A stretch of DNA of 64,000 nucleotides from assembly GCA_029339195.1 (NCBI GenBank), contig JAPTJF010000041.1, forward strand, positions 1 to 64,000, given 5' to 3'. The notes beneath the pieces are model-generated. The model ran no database searches. It was not told where the DNA came from and saw only the letters and a list, made by a program, of their open reading frames with translations. Position 1 is the first letter of the stretch. The number at the start of each line of letters is the position of its first letter. This document shows, piece by piece, positions 34,401 through 45,605 of this stretch. The stretch is from Micractinium sp. NFX-FRZ (taxonomy: Eukaryota > Chlorophyta > Trebouxiophyceae > Chlorellales > Chlorellaceae). Position numbers and translations under genes: made by a program.

Positions 34401-37400
34401 GTCTCCAGGGTGGCGTGGCACTGGTGGGCGGGCAGGTAGTCGTACTCCACTGCGCATGAAGCAAGGCAGGACGGGGGGTGAGGGGGTGAGAAGGGCGGGG
34501 GGTGGAGGGGCAGGCAGGGGCGGGGGCGCTTCACGGGCGGCGTGGCCCTGCGTGCCCAGCTGCAGAGAGCGGCGGGTGTGTGAGGGGCCCCGGCGGAGGC
34601 CCAACCACCTTTGCCCCACTGAACACCCCACCTGCATATGCGGGGCGCAGCATCTTGTAGCCCTCCCGGCCCCCTTCATCCACAAACCAACTCGAGCGTA
34701 AGTGAAATCAGCACGCCCACCTGCGTATGCTGGGCGCAGCATCTTGCAGCCCTCCAGCCCGGGCAGGCTGTGCAGCAGCGCCAGCTGCAGCCGCTCGGGC
34801 AGGCCCGTGGAGAAGCCCTGCACATACATCTCTGGGGTGGTGCGCCCCTCTGGCTCCAGGAAGATCTGCGGGGCAGCGTGGGATGAGGAGGGGTTGCTGA
34901 CTTTGGGTGGTGTGGTGCCGGGGAAGCCCTGCAGCCAGGTTTTGCGTTGACGGCGTTCTGAAACGCGGATCAGCAGCAGTCGGCAGCCCCTGGCGTGAAC
35001 CGATGCGCCTCTTCGTTTCCATGTAAGGTGCACGTTGGGCGAGACGTCTTTGAAGACAAGCTCCTGGGTGGCGCACCCATGCCAGCAGATTTCCCCGGTT
35101 GTTGTCCCCACCCAGTTGCTCTCCTGGTCTGCAAACTGTGCGCACAGTCTCGCACACCTGCGCAAGCTGCTTCCCGCTTGCCCTTCCGAAATCGGCTCAC
35201 CCCAGCCCACCTGGTGGCTCTCCTTGTCCCCAAACCGCACAATCTTGTCCTCAGGGGGGGGGTAAAGACAGAAAGAGGGAGACAGCAGGCCTGGTCGCCA
35301 ACAGACACACAGCCCACCCCACTGCCGTGGCTCCTCCTCTTCTTCTTCCTCTTCCACATACGATGTGGAACAACTGTGCCCACCTGGTGGCTCTCCTGTC
35401 AGCGAACCGCACACTCACGTCCACACGGGCAAAATGAGACGGGAAGACAGGCGCCGCAGGCTCGCTCGCGGGCAGAGGCACGGCCCACCCCCCATCCCCA
35501 ACCCACTGCCGTGCTCCCTCAACCACACACCCCTCGTAACCTTTCTTCCATAAGCGAAGCTGCCCACCTGGTGGCTCTCCTTGTCGGCAAACCGCACAAT
35601 CTTGTCCTCGATGGAGGGGCAGTAGCGGGGGCCCTTGGCGTCCACCCACCCCCCGTACACCGGCGTCTCGTGCAGGTTCTCCTGGTGGTGAGGAGGAAAG
35701 GGGGGCGGGGGGGAGGGTGAGCGGCGTGTGTGTGTATGTCACATGAGAACAAGGCCCATGTGCCGAACAAGGCGTTTCGAGCAGCCCTACCCTGCCTGCC
35801 CCATGCACCCGCCCCCGGGTCTGCCCATGCTCTGCCCGCAGGGCGTGGTGGATGTCTCCCGTGTCAGTTAGCAGCATCCCAACCTGCCTGCCCTCTCCTG
35901 CCTACGCCATTCTCCCCGTGCCTGCCCACACGTATGCCTCCTACAAGCCTCACCCTCAGTGTGCGCTTCTGCCGCGGTGCGTCGGGTAGCTGCTGCCCCC
36001 CCTGCCTGCCTGCCCCTTCCTCATCCCCTCCCCCTCACACCCCAAACGACCTCAGCATGCACACCATCACTCACCCTCAGTATGCGGTGCGTCTCAGCGG
36101 TGGTGTGCGTCAGGTAGCAGCTGAGCTGGTCGCGGGGCTGGTGGACGGCGGGGTCGAAAGAGAACCAGCGCACCTCGGCGTCGCCAGGCTGCTCCTCCAG
36201 GCCTGGTGGGGCAGGGAGCGGGGGAGGGTGGGAGGGCGGGAGGAAAGGGGTGTGAGCGGGCTTGAAAGTGAGGGCAGAAAGGGAGGGGGTTTGCATGGCA
36301 TGAGAGCAAGCGCACCGCTGCGTCCCCTGGATTCCCGCCAGGGAAGCTGGGAGGGAGGGCAGGGGATGCAAGGAAGGATAAGGGGGGTGGGGGGGACTCA
36401 CAACCTCCTCAGTGCGCCTCCGGGCCCTGGCCTGTGCACATACACCGCTTGCACGCCTCCTGATTCAGGCGTGCGAATCCAGCCCGCCGCCCGCCTGCCC
36501 CAACCTCCTAAACAACCCACCCACACCCGCACCCGCAAAGTTGACCGTCCTGCGGTCCACGCGGGCCGGCGTCCCCGTTTTTAAGCGGTCCGTCTCAAAC
36601 CCCAGCTGAACCAGGCGCTCGGTGAGCCCTGTTGAGGGCGCCTCGCCTGCCCGCCCCGCCGCCATGGACATGCGCCCCACCCAGATCTGTGGTATTACGG
36701 GGGAGGGGAGGGGGCACACAGGGCAGCAGGTCGGGGGGGGTGCGGGCGCAGGTGGGGGGCGGGGTGAGGTGAGGGGCGGATCCAGGCTGGCAAAGCAAAC
36801 CAGCCTGTGCTCCTCTCTCCTCCCGCCCACATGTCCTCCCCCCTGCCTTGTCGATCCGAAAGAAAACCAGAGGCAGCTGTGCAGGCCGAGAAGGCAGCCC
36901 ACCTGGCCGTTCATGAATGTGCCCGTGGCAAGCGCCGCCCCTCTGCTGCCCCGTCTTCCCACTCACCCACTCCCTCGCCCCCCCTCTGTGTACAACACAC
37001 ATAAGAACACACAGCACGACACAGAAGGCAGCCCACCTGGCCGTTCATGAATGTGCCCGTGGTGAGCACCGCGGCCTTGCAGCGGAAGGTGATGCCAAAG
37101 TAGGTCGTCACGCCCGTCACCTCCTCGTTGGGCCCCACCTCCACGCTCGTCACCATGCCTGCGGGCATACAGCATGGGACGGGGGATGGGGTGAGGTGGC
37201 ACCGACGGGACTGGTGCCGAGAGGATGGCGGATGTGAGGCCGCCTCTCTCGCCATGCTGGATGCTTAAGATTTGGGTGCTCCGGCACGCTCGCCCCCCAT
37301 GGCAACAGCCCCCCAGGCCAATACCACCGCCCTCGAGGTACTGACGTCGCTGCCCCTCGCACCAGTGCGACCCCAAGCCATTACCAATGCCGATTCAGAC

Positions 37401-38264
37401 GCTGCTGCCCCCTGCGCCCGCCAGTGCACCCCGCTACACTCACCCTCGCGAATGCTCAGGTTGGGCGTGGTCTCCAGCACGCGCCGCATCACCGCCGCAT
37501 ACTCAAGCTTGTCCGTCTGCGCGCGCAGCGCCCACACCGCGGGGCCCTTTGAGCTGTTCAGCACCCGCTTCTGGAGGTAGCTGCGGCGGCGCAAGGGGGG
37601 AGGGGGGGAGGGGCAGCAGCTTGAGGAGGGGTGAGAAGAGTACGGCACGTGTGGAAGCGGATGGCAACCAACCCAAGTGCAGGGCAGGGTGTAAGATGGA
37701 GAGGGAGGGGGGAGTGTGTGCCAGCAGCGCTGACCACGTCTGCCCCCTGCCTGCTGCTCCCCACCCCCCTTCCCAACATCGCCTCAGGTGCCCCCATCCT
37801 GTTTCCTGCCTACCTTCAAACGCTCAACAGCTGCAACCCGGGCCCCTCCGCTGCCACCTCTCAGCCTGCAGCCCACCCCCAGCCCTTGCCAGATTCCTGG
37901 CGGCTGCGCTGGACCGCTCCACGCCGCTCTACGCCCTGGTGCCTCAGCTACCCCCCTCTAGCTTGCAGCCCGCCACCCGCCTCACGTCTGGTCCGCCACC
38001 TTGCCAATCTCCCCGCCCAGCGCGTCGCACTCGTGCACCAGCTGGCTCTTTGCCGGACCCCCCACAGCCGGGTTGCAGGGCTGCCACGCGATGCGGTCCA
38101 AATTGAGCGTCAGCAGCAGGGTGCGAGCACCCAGGCGGGCAGAGGCCAGCGCCGCCTCGCACCCCGCATGCCCCCCGCCCACCACCACAACGTCGTACTC
38201 CTCCTCGTGATCCTCCCACCCCCTGCCGCTGCTGCTGGCTGGGCTGGCGGCGGCGGCGGCTGGG

Positions 38265-38304
<40 letters not shown>

Positions 38305-38701
38305 CATCCGCCCCAGCGGTTGCGCCCGCCGGGGCGTCGCTGGCATGCGCTGCTGCGGCGCTGACCTGCGGGCGGAAGGATTGTGGGGGGTGGTGTGGCC
38401 ATGAGGTGCGGTTCAGGTAGAGGCGGCATGTAGGGCGACGGTGGGGAGCGGAAGGGTGTGTTGCGGCGTGCAGCGGGTGGCTGGCGGCAGCGGCGCTGGC
38501 GGCGCTCAGGCGGGGCGCCAGCCAGCCACCCACCTGCCGCACGCCCACGGGGCCGCTGCTACGGGTTCTGCGCCAGCTGTGCAACTGCCGTGGCGCGACG
38601 CTGGGCCGTGCAGGCGCCCAGCTGGGAGGCGCGCAGGTGGGAAGTGCCGAGCGGTTTCCGAGGCACGGGGCCAGTGGACCGTTGACACTCGTGCAACTCA
38701 T
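31465..38701 (-). CDS. mnmG: tRNA uridine-5-carboxymethylaminomethyl modification enzyme MnmG/GidA (organellar), 850 aa
   Basis: Fourteen phase-consistent exons: 38701-38534, 38365-37986, 37580-37444, 37158-37037, 36686-36533, 36202-36075, 35681-35568, 34865-34721, 34449-34351, 34076-33908, 33709-33604, 32830-32381, 32050-31941, 31735-31465. With MnmE, MnmG builds the carboxymethylaminomethyl group on wobble uridine 34 of certain tRNAs, using FAD and methylene-THF. Visible hallmarks: FAD Rossmann motif [132 protein letters not shown] and the C-terminal [17 protein letters not shown]. The roughly 56-residue Ser/Arg/Pro N-terminus resembles a chloroplast or mitochondrial transit peptide, followed by a polyserine run (CTG/CAG repeat near 38273-38309). 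Compared with ~630 residues in bacteria there is a Ser/Gly/Ala-rich insert in the 450-nt exon and a basic Ala-rich tail. Introns carry many junction duplications. Confidence 0.96.
32307..32353. repeat. CAGCA pentamer tract next to MnmG splice donor
   Basis: About nine CAGCA-type pentamers begin some 27 nt inside the intron that follows exon 32830-32381, the same motif and the same donor-proximal placement as the large satellite in the adjacent kinase gene. Confidence 0.85.
32879..32943. repeat. 15-bp tandem repeat, four copies
   Basis: GAGTGTATGCGTGAG repeated four times head to tail, just upstream (on the gene's strand) of MnmG exon 32830-32381. Confidence 0.95.
33286..33640. repeat. Three copies of the end of MnmG exon 11, period ~157 bp
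   Basis: The end of exon 33709-33604 (GGTACAGCTGCCAGCGGCGG on the plus strand, with the splice donor) recurs at about 33445 and 33290, with the intervening CCCAGCCCAGCCG...CACACCACGGCCTGACC also repeated. Confidence 0.92.
34627..34760. repeat. Duplicated end of MnmG exon 8
   Basis: Plus-strand CACCTGCATATGCGGGGCGC at about 34629 duplicates CACCTGCGTATGCTGGGCGC at 34718, the real donor and exon end; the match continues through CAGCATCTTG(T/C)AGCCCTCC. Confidence 0.9.
35109..35609. repeat. Three to four copies of the end of MnmG exon 7
   Basis: The real exon end CACCTGGTGGCTCTCCTTGT (from 35565, donor included) recurs at 35381 and 35208, with AACCGCACAATCTTGTCC following, and as a weaker copy near 35109. 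Confidence 0.9.
36890..37071. repeat. Duplicated end of MnmG exon 4, period 134 bp
   Basis: AAGGCAGCCCACCTGGCCGT followed by TCATGAATGTGCCCGTGG occurs at 36891 and identically at 37025; the latter contains the working donor at 37036. Confidence 0.93.
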
Positions 38702-39133
38702 GGCTGCACAATGCTTCAACCGGGCCGCCGAGAGTGAGGCTACACGTGTGCTCGAGGCCGAGGTGGGCAGCAAGCGCAGGATCCGTCGTCTGTAGGGCCT
38801 GGACGCAGGTGCGTCACCCTGCGACTTGCATATGCTCGTTGCTCACTGCATACGGGCAGCCATCCGGCTAGCTGCGGTGCATGCTGTGAGTTGAGGGCGC
38901 AAGGTGCTGCCTCCGCCACAGGCCCTTGCGCCATCGTGAAGCTCCACTAATAGCTTTGAGGGCCCTCACAAACCCGATCGGCAAACCGGCCTTGCAGAGC
39001 GGGGCCCTCCAGCAAGCGCTGGCGCCAACCGTGGGTAGTCTTCGTCCCGCTGCAAGGGCCGCTGCCCGCTGGCTCTCGCTAGCTCGCCGCCCACCTCCAG
39101 CCACTGCCGCACACTCCAGTCGCCCAATACAGC
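38702..39133. promoter_or_regulatory. Divergent promoter spacer, MnmG / bestrophin
   Basis: 432 bp separate the leftward MnmG start (38701) from the rightward bestrophin start (39134), so both promoters and 5' UTRs must lie here. No individual element recognised. Confidence 0.5.
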
Positions 39134-42100
39134 ATGCAGGCGCAGCTGCAGGCGCAGGCAGGGCCACATGCCAGGCTGCCGTCGGCAGTGGCGGCACGGC
39201 AGCGGCAGCACGGGCGGCAGCCTGCCACAGGCCTGCTGCCCCTGATCCGGCGCTACCAGCGCAGCGGCCTTGGCAGCGGCAGCAGCAGCTTCACCAGCAG
39301 CAGCAGAACGAGCACAGCCAGCCTGTTTGGCAGCAGCAGCGGCAGCGGCGGCAGCGCTCACGCCCGCGGGCGGCACAGCCTGCGCGTTGCGGCAGAGGCC
39401 GGACCCCAGGAGCGGCGGGCCACCATCCAGCAGCGGCGGCTGGACACGCTGTCAAACATTGACAACCTGTTTGACGAGGAATTCAAGCAGCTGGACACGG
39501 TACGGTTGGGGGGGAGGGGGCATGCTGTGGGAGCTTGCCTGCGCAGCTGAGAGGGGCAGCCTCATGAGAATGATGCAGCTGGCCGGACTTGCTGTCCACG
39601 CCCTTGCATGCCTGTGGTTGCCTGTTTCCCCATCGTGCCTGCCGCTCCTTCCCCTCCTCCACAGAAGGATTTGTGAAGGGGCAGGGTGCCTTCAAATAGT
39701 AGTAACAATAGTGCTAAAAAATCAAAACCTGCTTTGTGGCCTTCCATACAGGCAAGATGTGAGCAACAATCACTCCCCCCTCCTCCCCGTGCAGAACCTT
39801 GTCAAGGAGCTGGTGGCTGACGACTTCAAGGAGCAGGACCGCAAAAAGCTGAGGGTGGTGAGGGGGCGGCGGGGCCTGCTGGGTGCACACTGTGGCGGCA
39901 GTACCACCGCAGGAGGCTGAGGGCGGCGGGGCCTGCTGGGTGCACACTGTGGCGGCAGTACCACCGCAGGAGGCTGAGGGCGGCGGGGCCCGCTTGGAGT
40001 TGAGACATGTGTATGTGTTTGAGTGTGCACAATTTGTAGGGGCAAGGCAGGAAGGGCGGTGAGGGGGCGGCGGGCGTGCTTGATGAGTGTGGGCATGTGT
40101 GGCACATTGTGGGGCAGGACCAGTGTCGGAAGCCGAGGATGGTGAGGCGCTGAGTGCATGGGGATCACAGGTGTGAGCGTGGGTGGGTGTGTCCTCCCCA
40201 GGGGGCAGGTCGCATGCTGCAAGCAGCTGCTCCTCACCCCGCCCGCGCCCAAACCTGCCCCCTCCCCTCCCCTCCTCCCAATCTGATCCGCCAGGTGTTT
40301 GACTTTGACCGCTGGCAGCGCCACCGCTCCTCCTCCCGCTACTTTCGGCACATGACCGGCCTCCTCACCTCCCGCTCGGTACGCAAGCAGGGCAGTTGGG
40401 GTGCGGAAGTGGTGGGGGTGCCATCGTGGCAGTACACGGGAAGCAGTGCAGGAACTGTTGGGTGCCGCACGTTGGCTGCAGTCTGTGTCGGTTGGTTCAT
40501 TTCCGCTCGTAAGCAAGCAGGCCAGGTGGGTGGGCGGTGAGTTGTGGTGCATTGTGGCGGCAGCACAGGGGGAGCAGTGCAGCCAATGAGGGGTGCTGTG
40601 TGATGGGGGGCAACCCCCGTGACTTGGCTCTGTGCTTTGCTGTGAGTGGAGTGGCGGAGGGTGCGGAGGCAGTGGCGTGTGGGACGCCCACATGGCAAGT
40701 GGGGGCCAGGCTGAGCTCACGCCCCGCAGCTCAAGGGGTGTACGGGTTCCGCTCTGTATGTACGGGTTCCGCTCTATGTGTATGGGTTCCGCTCTATGTG
40801 TATGGATGTGCTGCGCCCCCGTCTGACTCACCTCCCTCTCGGGTGCCGCCTTGTGGCTCACCTCCCGCCCCCTGCAGCTCAAGTGGATGGGCGCCCCCCT
40901 GGCCTACACCGTCTCCGTGGCCACCGCTGTGGGGCTGTACTACACGCTGGCAGAGGTGGGCATCCCTGCGCGTGTTCTCCGCTTGACTCTCTTTTCGGTT
41001 TGAGGGTGGGGTGGGGTGGGGTGGGGTGGGGCTCTCCCTCGCTTCCCCTCGCGCCGCCTGCAGAGCGGGTCCCTGAGGTGTCGCGCATCAATTGACCTTG
41101 CAAGTTGGGCAGCGGCACCGCACTCAGCACCACGGTTTGCCCAGCTTCCCCCTGGCTCCGCTTCCCCCTGCAGGCCGGCTTCCTGCCCGAGGTGCCCGAG
41201 ATCAAGACCAACGCCGTGTTCAGCCTCACCTCCTTTGCCCTCGCCAACCTCCTGGTCCTCACGTGAGCCTGGCCCTGGCTGGGGACCCCTGCTGTGCTGC
41301 TTCAACAGTGACTCTGGGCCATCTACCAGGCAGAGCCGTTCCAGGCTTCCCAGTGCAGGCCAATGTCCCGGTTCTCTTTTTAACCTGGCTTGGGAGCCCT
41401 GCTGTGGTTGCCTCGAGTTCTGCCTGTGCTTGTTTTTTTTCGTTTTGTTTTTCACACTTTTTTACATTGCCTCGAGTTCTGCCTGTGCTTCTGTTTGGGA
41501 GCGCCTGTGTTGGGTGTGTGCTCTGGGGCGGCGCCCCCGGCGCCGCCCGCCACCTCCTGGCCACGCTGCCAGGCCCTCCCCCCTCCCCTCCCTGACCCTC
41601 CTCCCCACCTCTTCCCCTGTCTTCCCCTGCAGCACAAACACGGCGTACCAGCGCTTTGATGAGGCCCGCAAGATGTGGGGGCTCGTCGTGAACCGGTCGC
41701 GAGACGTGACGCGCCAGGTGGGGCGGTGTTGGGGGGAGGGGGAGGACGGCCTGCTGCGGAAATGCAGGGCAGGGCAAGTGGACAGGCAACAGGGGGTAGG
41801 AGGACGGCGTGCTGTGGAAATGCAGCAGGGCAAGTGGACAGGCAAGTGCAACATGGGGTGGGGTGTCTGGCCGCCACCCCATGGCGCAGGGCAGACGACG
41901 GCGCACTCGCTTCACGCACGGAGGGCACCATGCCCACTCCTCAAGCATGCCTGTTCGCATGCGCAGGCGCTGGGCTGCATCCCCCGCTTCCATCCCAGCC
42001 AGCACAGCACAGCACCCCGCTCCCTGCGACACACTCGCTCTGACTGGCCCTCATCTGCTCACCCATGTCCCCCTGCCAAACACTCAATGTGTGCCCCCGT

Positions 42101-44765
42101 GCCTACTCGTCTCCCTCGTCCATGCGCAGGCGCTGGGCTACATCCCCGACAGCCAGCCAGAGCTGCAGGAGATGCTGTGCCGCTGGGTGGTGGCCTACAG
42201 GTGGGTACTGCCACTCAGTACTGCCTAGTGATACTGAGAGTAGTTGAGCTGTGTTGCGCAGCTGCTGGGTGGGGGCCTGCAGGGCAGGTCAAGGGTTTGC
42301 TGTTCGTACTTTCCATGCGTTGTTCTGCCGATACAAGTGGTGGCTTGCAGGTGAGCGTTGCTGTCTGCTAGCTCCACACGCTTTGTGTGGCAGCATGGCT
42401 GCATAAAATGCAGAAGGGGTTGGGGCGCTGGTGCTGGATGTTGGCCTGCAGGTGGGGGCCCTCCCTTCTGTGAGTGTTTGTCCTGTCTAGTCACCCGTCC
42501 CCATCCTGTTTGCTGACCGGCCAAGCTTGGCGCTTTGCTCTTCCCCCTGCCCCCCCTGCAGCCGCTCCCTGCAGTGTCACCTGCGCGCTGGGGAGAACGT
42601 GGAGCACATATATTTTGAACTGAAGACACCAATCATCTGCTTCCCCCCTTCCCCACCCCTGCAGCCGCTCCCTGCAGTGCCACCTGCGTGCTGGGGAGAA
42701 CCTGGAGCGTGAGCTGCTGGGCAAGCTGCCCCCACACGAGCTGCAGGCCCTGCTGGCGGCCACCCACCGACCAAACTACACGGTGCAGGTGCGCTGCTCT
42801 GGGTTTTATATATCTCGTGCTGTTTCCTGTGTTGGGGTGCATGGCAGGGCTTCAGGGCTGGGGCTGGGCTGCCTGCACCCTTTGACCCGCCGTCTTCCCA
42901 CCTCCCCCAGCACACCACAACCCAATACCATTTACCGTGCCTGCTGTGCCTGCTGTGCCTGCTGTGCCCCCTCATCACCCAAGGTGATTGCCGAGATCCT
43001 GCGGCGCGCCAACCTGCCGGGGGCGGAGGTGCTGCCCACCGACTCCACCGCCAACGTCAAGGCCTCCGCCTTTGTGCGCATGGATGAGCACCTCACCGTG
43101 TTTGCGGTGAGTGTGGGGGTTGGTGGGTTGGGTCCACATGCAAGGGACCGTGGGAGCCATGCAAATGCGTTGCCAAAGCGGCTGACAAGCTGGCGGGTAC
43201 ATTGGGTGACGGGGCACTGCCTCCGCCTGTGTGCACATGTGCAAGCACCTGCCCGTGTGTGCGGCGAGTTGGTCTGTGCACGGCAGCAAGGCAGGCGGAG
43301 GGCAGACTGTAGCAGGGCGACATGGCCCTGCTGCACCTGGCAGCGTGCAGGGGTGACCGCTCTGCGCTGACCCCAACCCTCCCTGTGCTGCATTTCAATC
43401 TCACTGTGCTGCATCCCCTCTCTGCACTGCATCCCAACCGCTCTGCATCGCAACCTCTCTGCACCCCACACCACCCCTGCCCTGCCCTGCCCCTGCCCCT
43501 GCCCGCAGGATGTCACCGGCGGCTGCGAGCGCATCCTGCGCACGCCCGTGCCCCTGGCGTGAGTCTGTCAGCAGGTCACGTGCTGTGTCAGAGGGAACGC
43601 GCCTGCTTTGCCAGTGCAAGCCTCCATCCCTCCACCCCGTCCCGCCCACCCTCACCCCCCTCCCTCCCCCTCCCTGTCCCGCAGCTACTCCCGCCACACC
43701 TCCCGCATGCTCACCATCTGGCTCACCTTCATTCCCTGTGAGGGCAGCCTGCCTGCCTGGGTGGATGTGTGTGTGTGTGTGTGTGATGGGTGTGTGGAAC
43801 TGTGTGTGACTGGCAGGCAGGCCTGTGCTTGCCCCCACCATCTGACCCACCTGCGTGCCATGTGAGAATCAGCGTGCTTGGGTGGAGCTGTGATGGCCGG
43901 ATCTGTGGGTGACAAAACATGTGGGCCCGTGCTTGCTCCCTGTGTCTGCTCACCATGCAGCCTACCTGGGCTGGGACACCTGCCCCTGGGCCAATCGCGC
44001 CCCCTCCGTCCCCCCTCCTCCTGCCCGCATGCTCATCTGTCTCCTCCGTGCCTGCCCCCTCCCCCTCCCCCTCAGTCTCCCTGTGGGACAACTGCGGCTG
44101 GGCCACCGTGCCCATCACCGGCATCGTCGCTTTCCTGCTGCTGGGTGAGTGAGTTGGTTGGGGTGATTCAAGTCGAGTTGAAGTGGCAGCTGAGTGAGTT
44201 GGTTTGGGTGATTTAAGTTGACTTGAAGTGGCGGCTGAGTGTGAGCATGTGTTGTATGCCCCGAGTGCCCCCTACGTTTACAGCGCCCCTTCCTGCAGGC
44301 CTGGCAGCACGCCGGGCTCAGTGTGGGGCAGCCCGCCCCTCCCCTTCCCCTTCCCCCCCGGCTTGGCTGACTCAACCAGCAGCGCTTCTATGCTCGCCGG
44401 TGCAGGCAACCAGGTGTTTGGTATCATCCCTGCGTAGCTCTTTATGCCACCAATCAGTGTATGATTCATACCTCTGCAAGACGAAGTGTGTTCTCCCCTG
44501 TTTCCCGGGTGCAGGCATCAAAGAGATTGGGCTGACTGTGGAGGAGCCCTTCTCCATCCTGCCCCTGGAGCGCATCTGCGACACGATCGAGGGCAACGTG
44601 TGGGAGCTGCACAGCGCGCACAGCGCGGAGGGCGCCAACGCGGGGCGGCGCAAGCGCGCGCAGGCGGGCGGGGTGGCAGTGGAGAGCATGGATGCCGAGG
44701 ACCTGGTGGGGATGGCGGTGGAGGGCCTGCCCACGCTGGAGCCGGCGCTGGCGGGGAGGCGGTAG
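39134..44765 (+). CDS. Bestrophin-family anion channel, plastid-type, 501 aa
   Basis: Thirteen phase-consistent exons: 39134-39499, 39795-39857, 40295-40378, 40878-40955, 41174-41262, 41633-41717, 42130-42200, 42665-42788, 42984-43106, 43509-43558, 43685-43737, 44076-44144, 44516(44515)-44765 (stop TAG). Bestrophins are pentameric anion channels; in chlorophytes and plants, thylakoid members carry chloride (VCCN) or bicarbonate (BST1-3 of Chlamydomonas, carbon-concentrating mechanism). Family signatures: VFDFDRWQRHRSSSRYFRHM, membrane segment LAYTVSVATAVGLYYTLA, FSLTSFALANLLVLTTNTAY, then QRFDEARKMWGLVVNRSRDV, HLRAGENLERELLG, the cytosolic RMDEHLTVFADVTGGCERIL, RTPVPLAYSRHTSRMLTIWL and FLLLGIKEIGLTVEEPFSIL. 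The Arg/Ser/Gly-rich N-terminal ~90 residues look like a transit peptide. The C-terminus is acidic/Ala-rich. Chloride versus bicarbonate cannot be decided. Exon 2 could end at 39854 instead of 39857. Confidence 0.92.
39845..39985. repeat. 57-bp tandem repeat starting at bestrophin exon 2 donor
   Basis: GCTGAGGGCGGCGGGGCCTG and the following TGCTGGGTGCACACTGTGGC are repeated with about 57-bp spacing, beginning with the exon end CTGAGGGTG and its donor; later fragments occur near 40050 and 40130. Confidence 0.88.
40738..40810. repeat. ~22-bp tandem repeat, three copies
   Basis: TGTACGGGTTCCGCTCTGTA and variants repeated three times in the intron before bestrophin exon 4. Confidence 0.88.
41745..41852. 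repeat. ~60-bp intronic duplication
   Basis: GGAAATGCAGGGCAGGGCAA and GGAAATGCAGCAGGGCAAGT, each followed by GTGGACAGGCAA, lie in the intron after bestrophin exon 6. Confidence 0.8.
42562..42716. repeat. Duplicated start of bestrophin exon 8 with acceptor
   Basis: GCAGCCGCTCCCTGCAGTGT followed by CACCTGCGCGCTGGGGAGAA at about 42558-42600 duplicates the true acceptor and exon start at 42661-42705, about 102 bp downstream. The upstream copy keeps a usable AG and stays open for many codons. Confidence 0.92.
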
Positions 44766-44896
44766 TAGGGCACATGTCCCGCCCGGCAGGGCACCGGTAC
44801 TGCCTAGTAGGGCATTTGGCCGCCCGGCGTGCACCCTAGCAGATCCCCTGCACTAGTGCCTGCTGCCCTCCGGTGGGGGTGGCGGTGGATGGTGCA

Positions 44897-45605
44897 GGCA
44901 GCTCCCAGCCTGTGCTTGCGCGGCAGCGGTTACCGCACCTCTCTGCTCCTCCGCCCTCCCGCTGCTTCGCCCTGCCCCACCCCACAGCGCACCAAGCTTC
45001 ATATGCGGCAAAGCGCATGCCTGCCCACCCGGCATCGCGCATGTCGCGCGTGCCTGCCCTCCTCCTCTGGAGCGGCCCCCTCACTCCCCCCTGTAGATGC
45101 GTATTTCAACAGGTGGCACTTACGTGTGCTGACCGCCGCGCTCTGTGTCCTGTCTTTCTTCCCCGGACTTCCCCCAACCGCATGTGCTTTCCTTTCTGCG
45201 CCTGGTACTAACTGCATTCAATTCATCCCTCACTGCCGAGCTGCCCCCTGCGGGCCACCTGTTTCCCTCCCCTCCTGGGCATTTTCGGAGCATTCTTTCT
45301 CATCAGCAGTGCCTTCTGCACCAACACTGATTCCCAACGTACAAGCACAAGTGTAAAGCGACGAACCAGCACGACATGGCCGGCCTGGCATGAACAAGGC
45401 GAGTAGGCCCAGCGCCCTGCAGCAAGCATGAAACGGAACCTCGTAACAACCAATGATGGCGCGCACCCAGAACCAGTAGGAAGCGGTCAGTGGGGTGTGT
45501 GGCAAGAGCAAGGCCGAGCGCGGCAGCAGCAATGGTGGTGCAACCCTGGCAAGCTCTGAGGGGCGCCATGCACATTTGTGGGTTTGCACGGCACAGCTTC
45601 CACGC
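44897..45605. repeat. Dispersed repeat copy A (in bestrophin 3' region)
   Basis: Shares blocks with 52768-53300 in the same order and orientation: GTAGATGCGTATTTCAA, GACATGGCCGGCCTGGC, TAGGCCCAGCGCCCTGCAGC, CAGAACCAGTAGG, GCAGCAATGGTGGTGC. Divergence and indels are high between blocks. It contains a TGTAA signal (45352-45356). No protein domain on either strand. Confidence 0.82.
45352..45356 (+). terminator. Candidate UGUAA polyadenylation signal of bestrophin
   Basis: First clear TGTAA downstream of the bestrophin stop, 587 nt away. It lies inside dispersed repeat copy A; copy B keeps a matching TGTAA near 53024. Confidence 0.4.
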
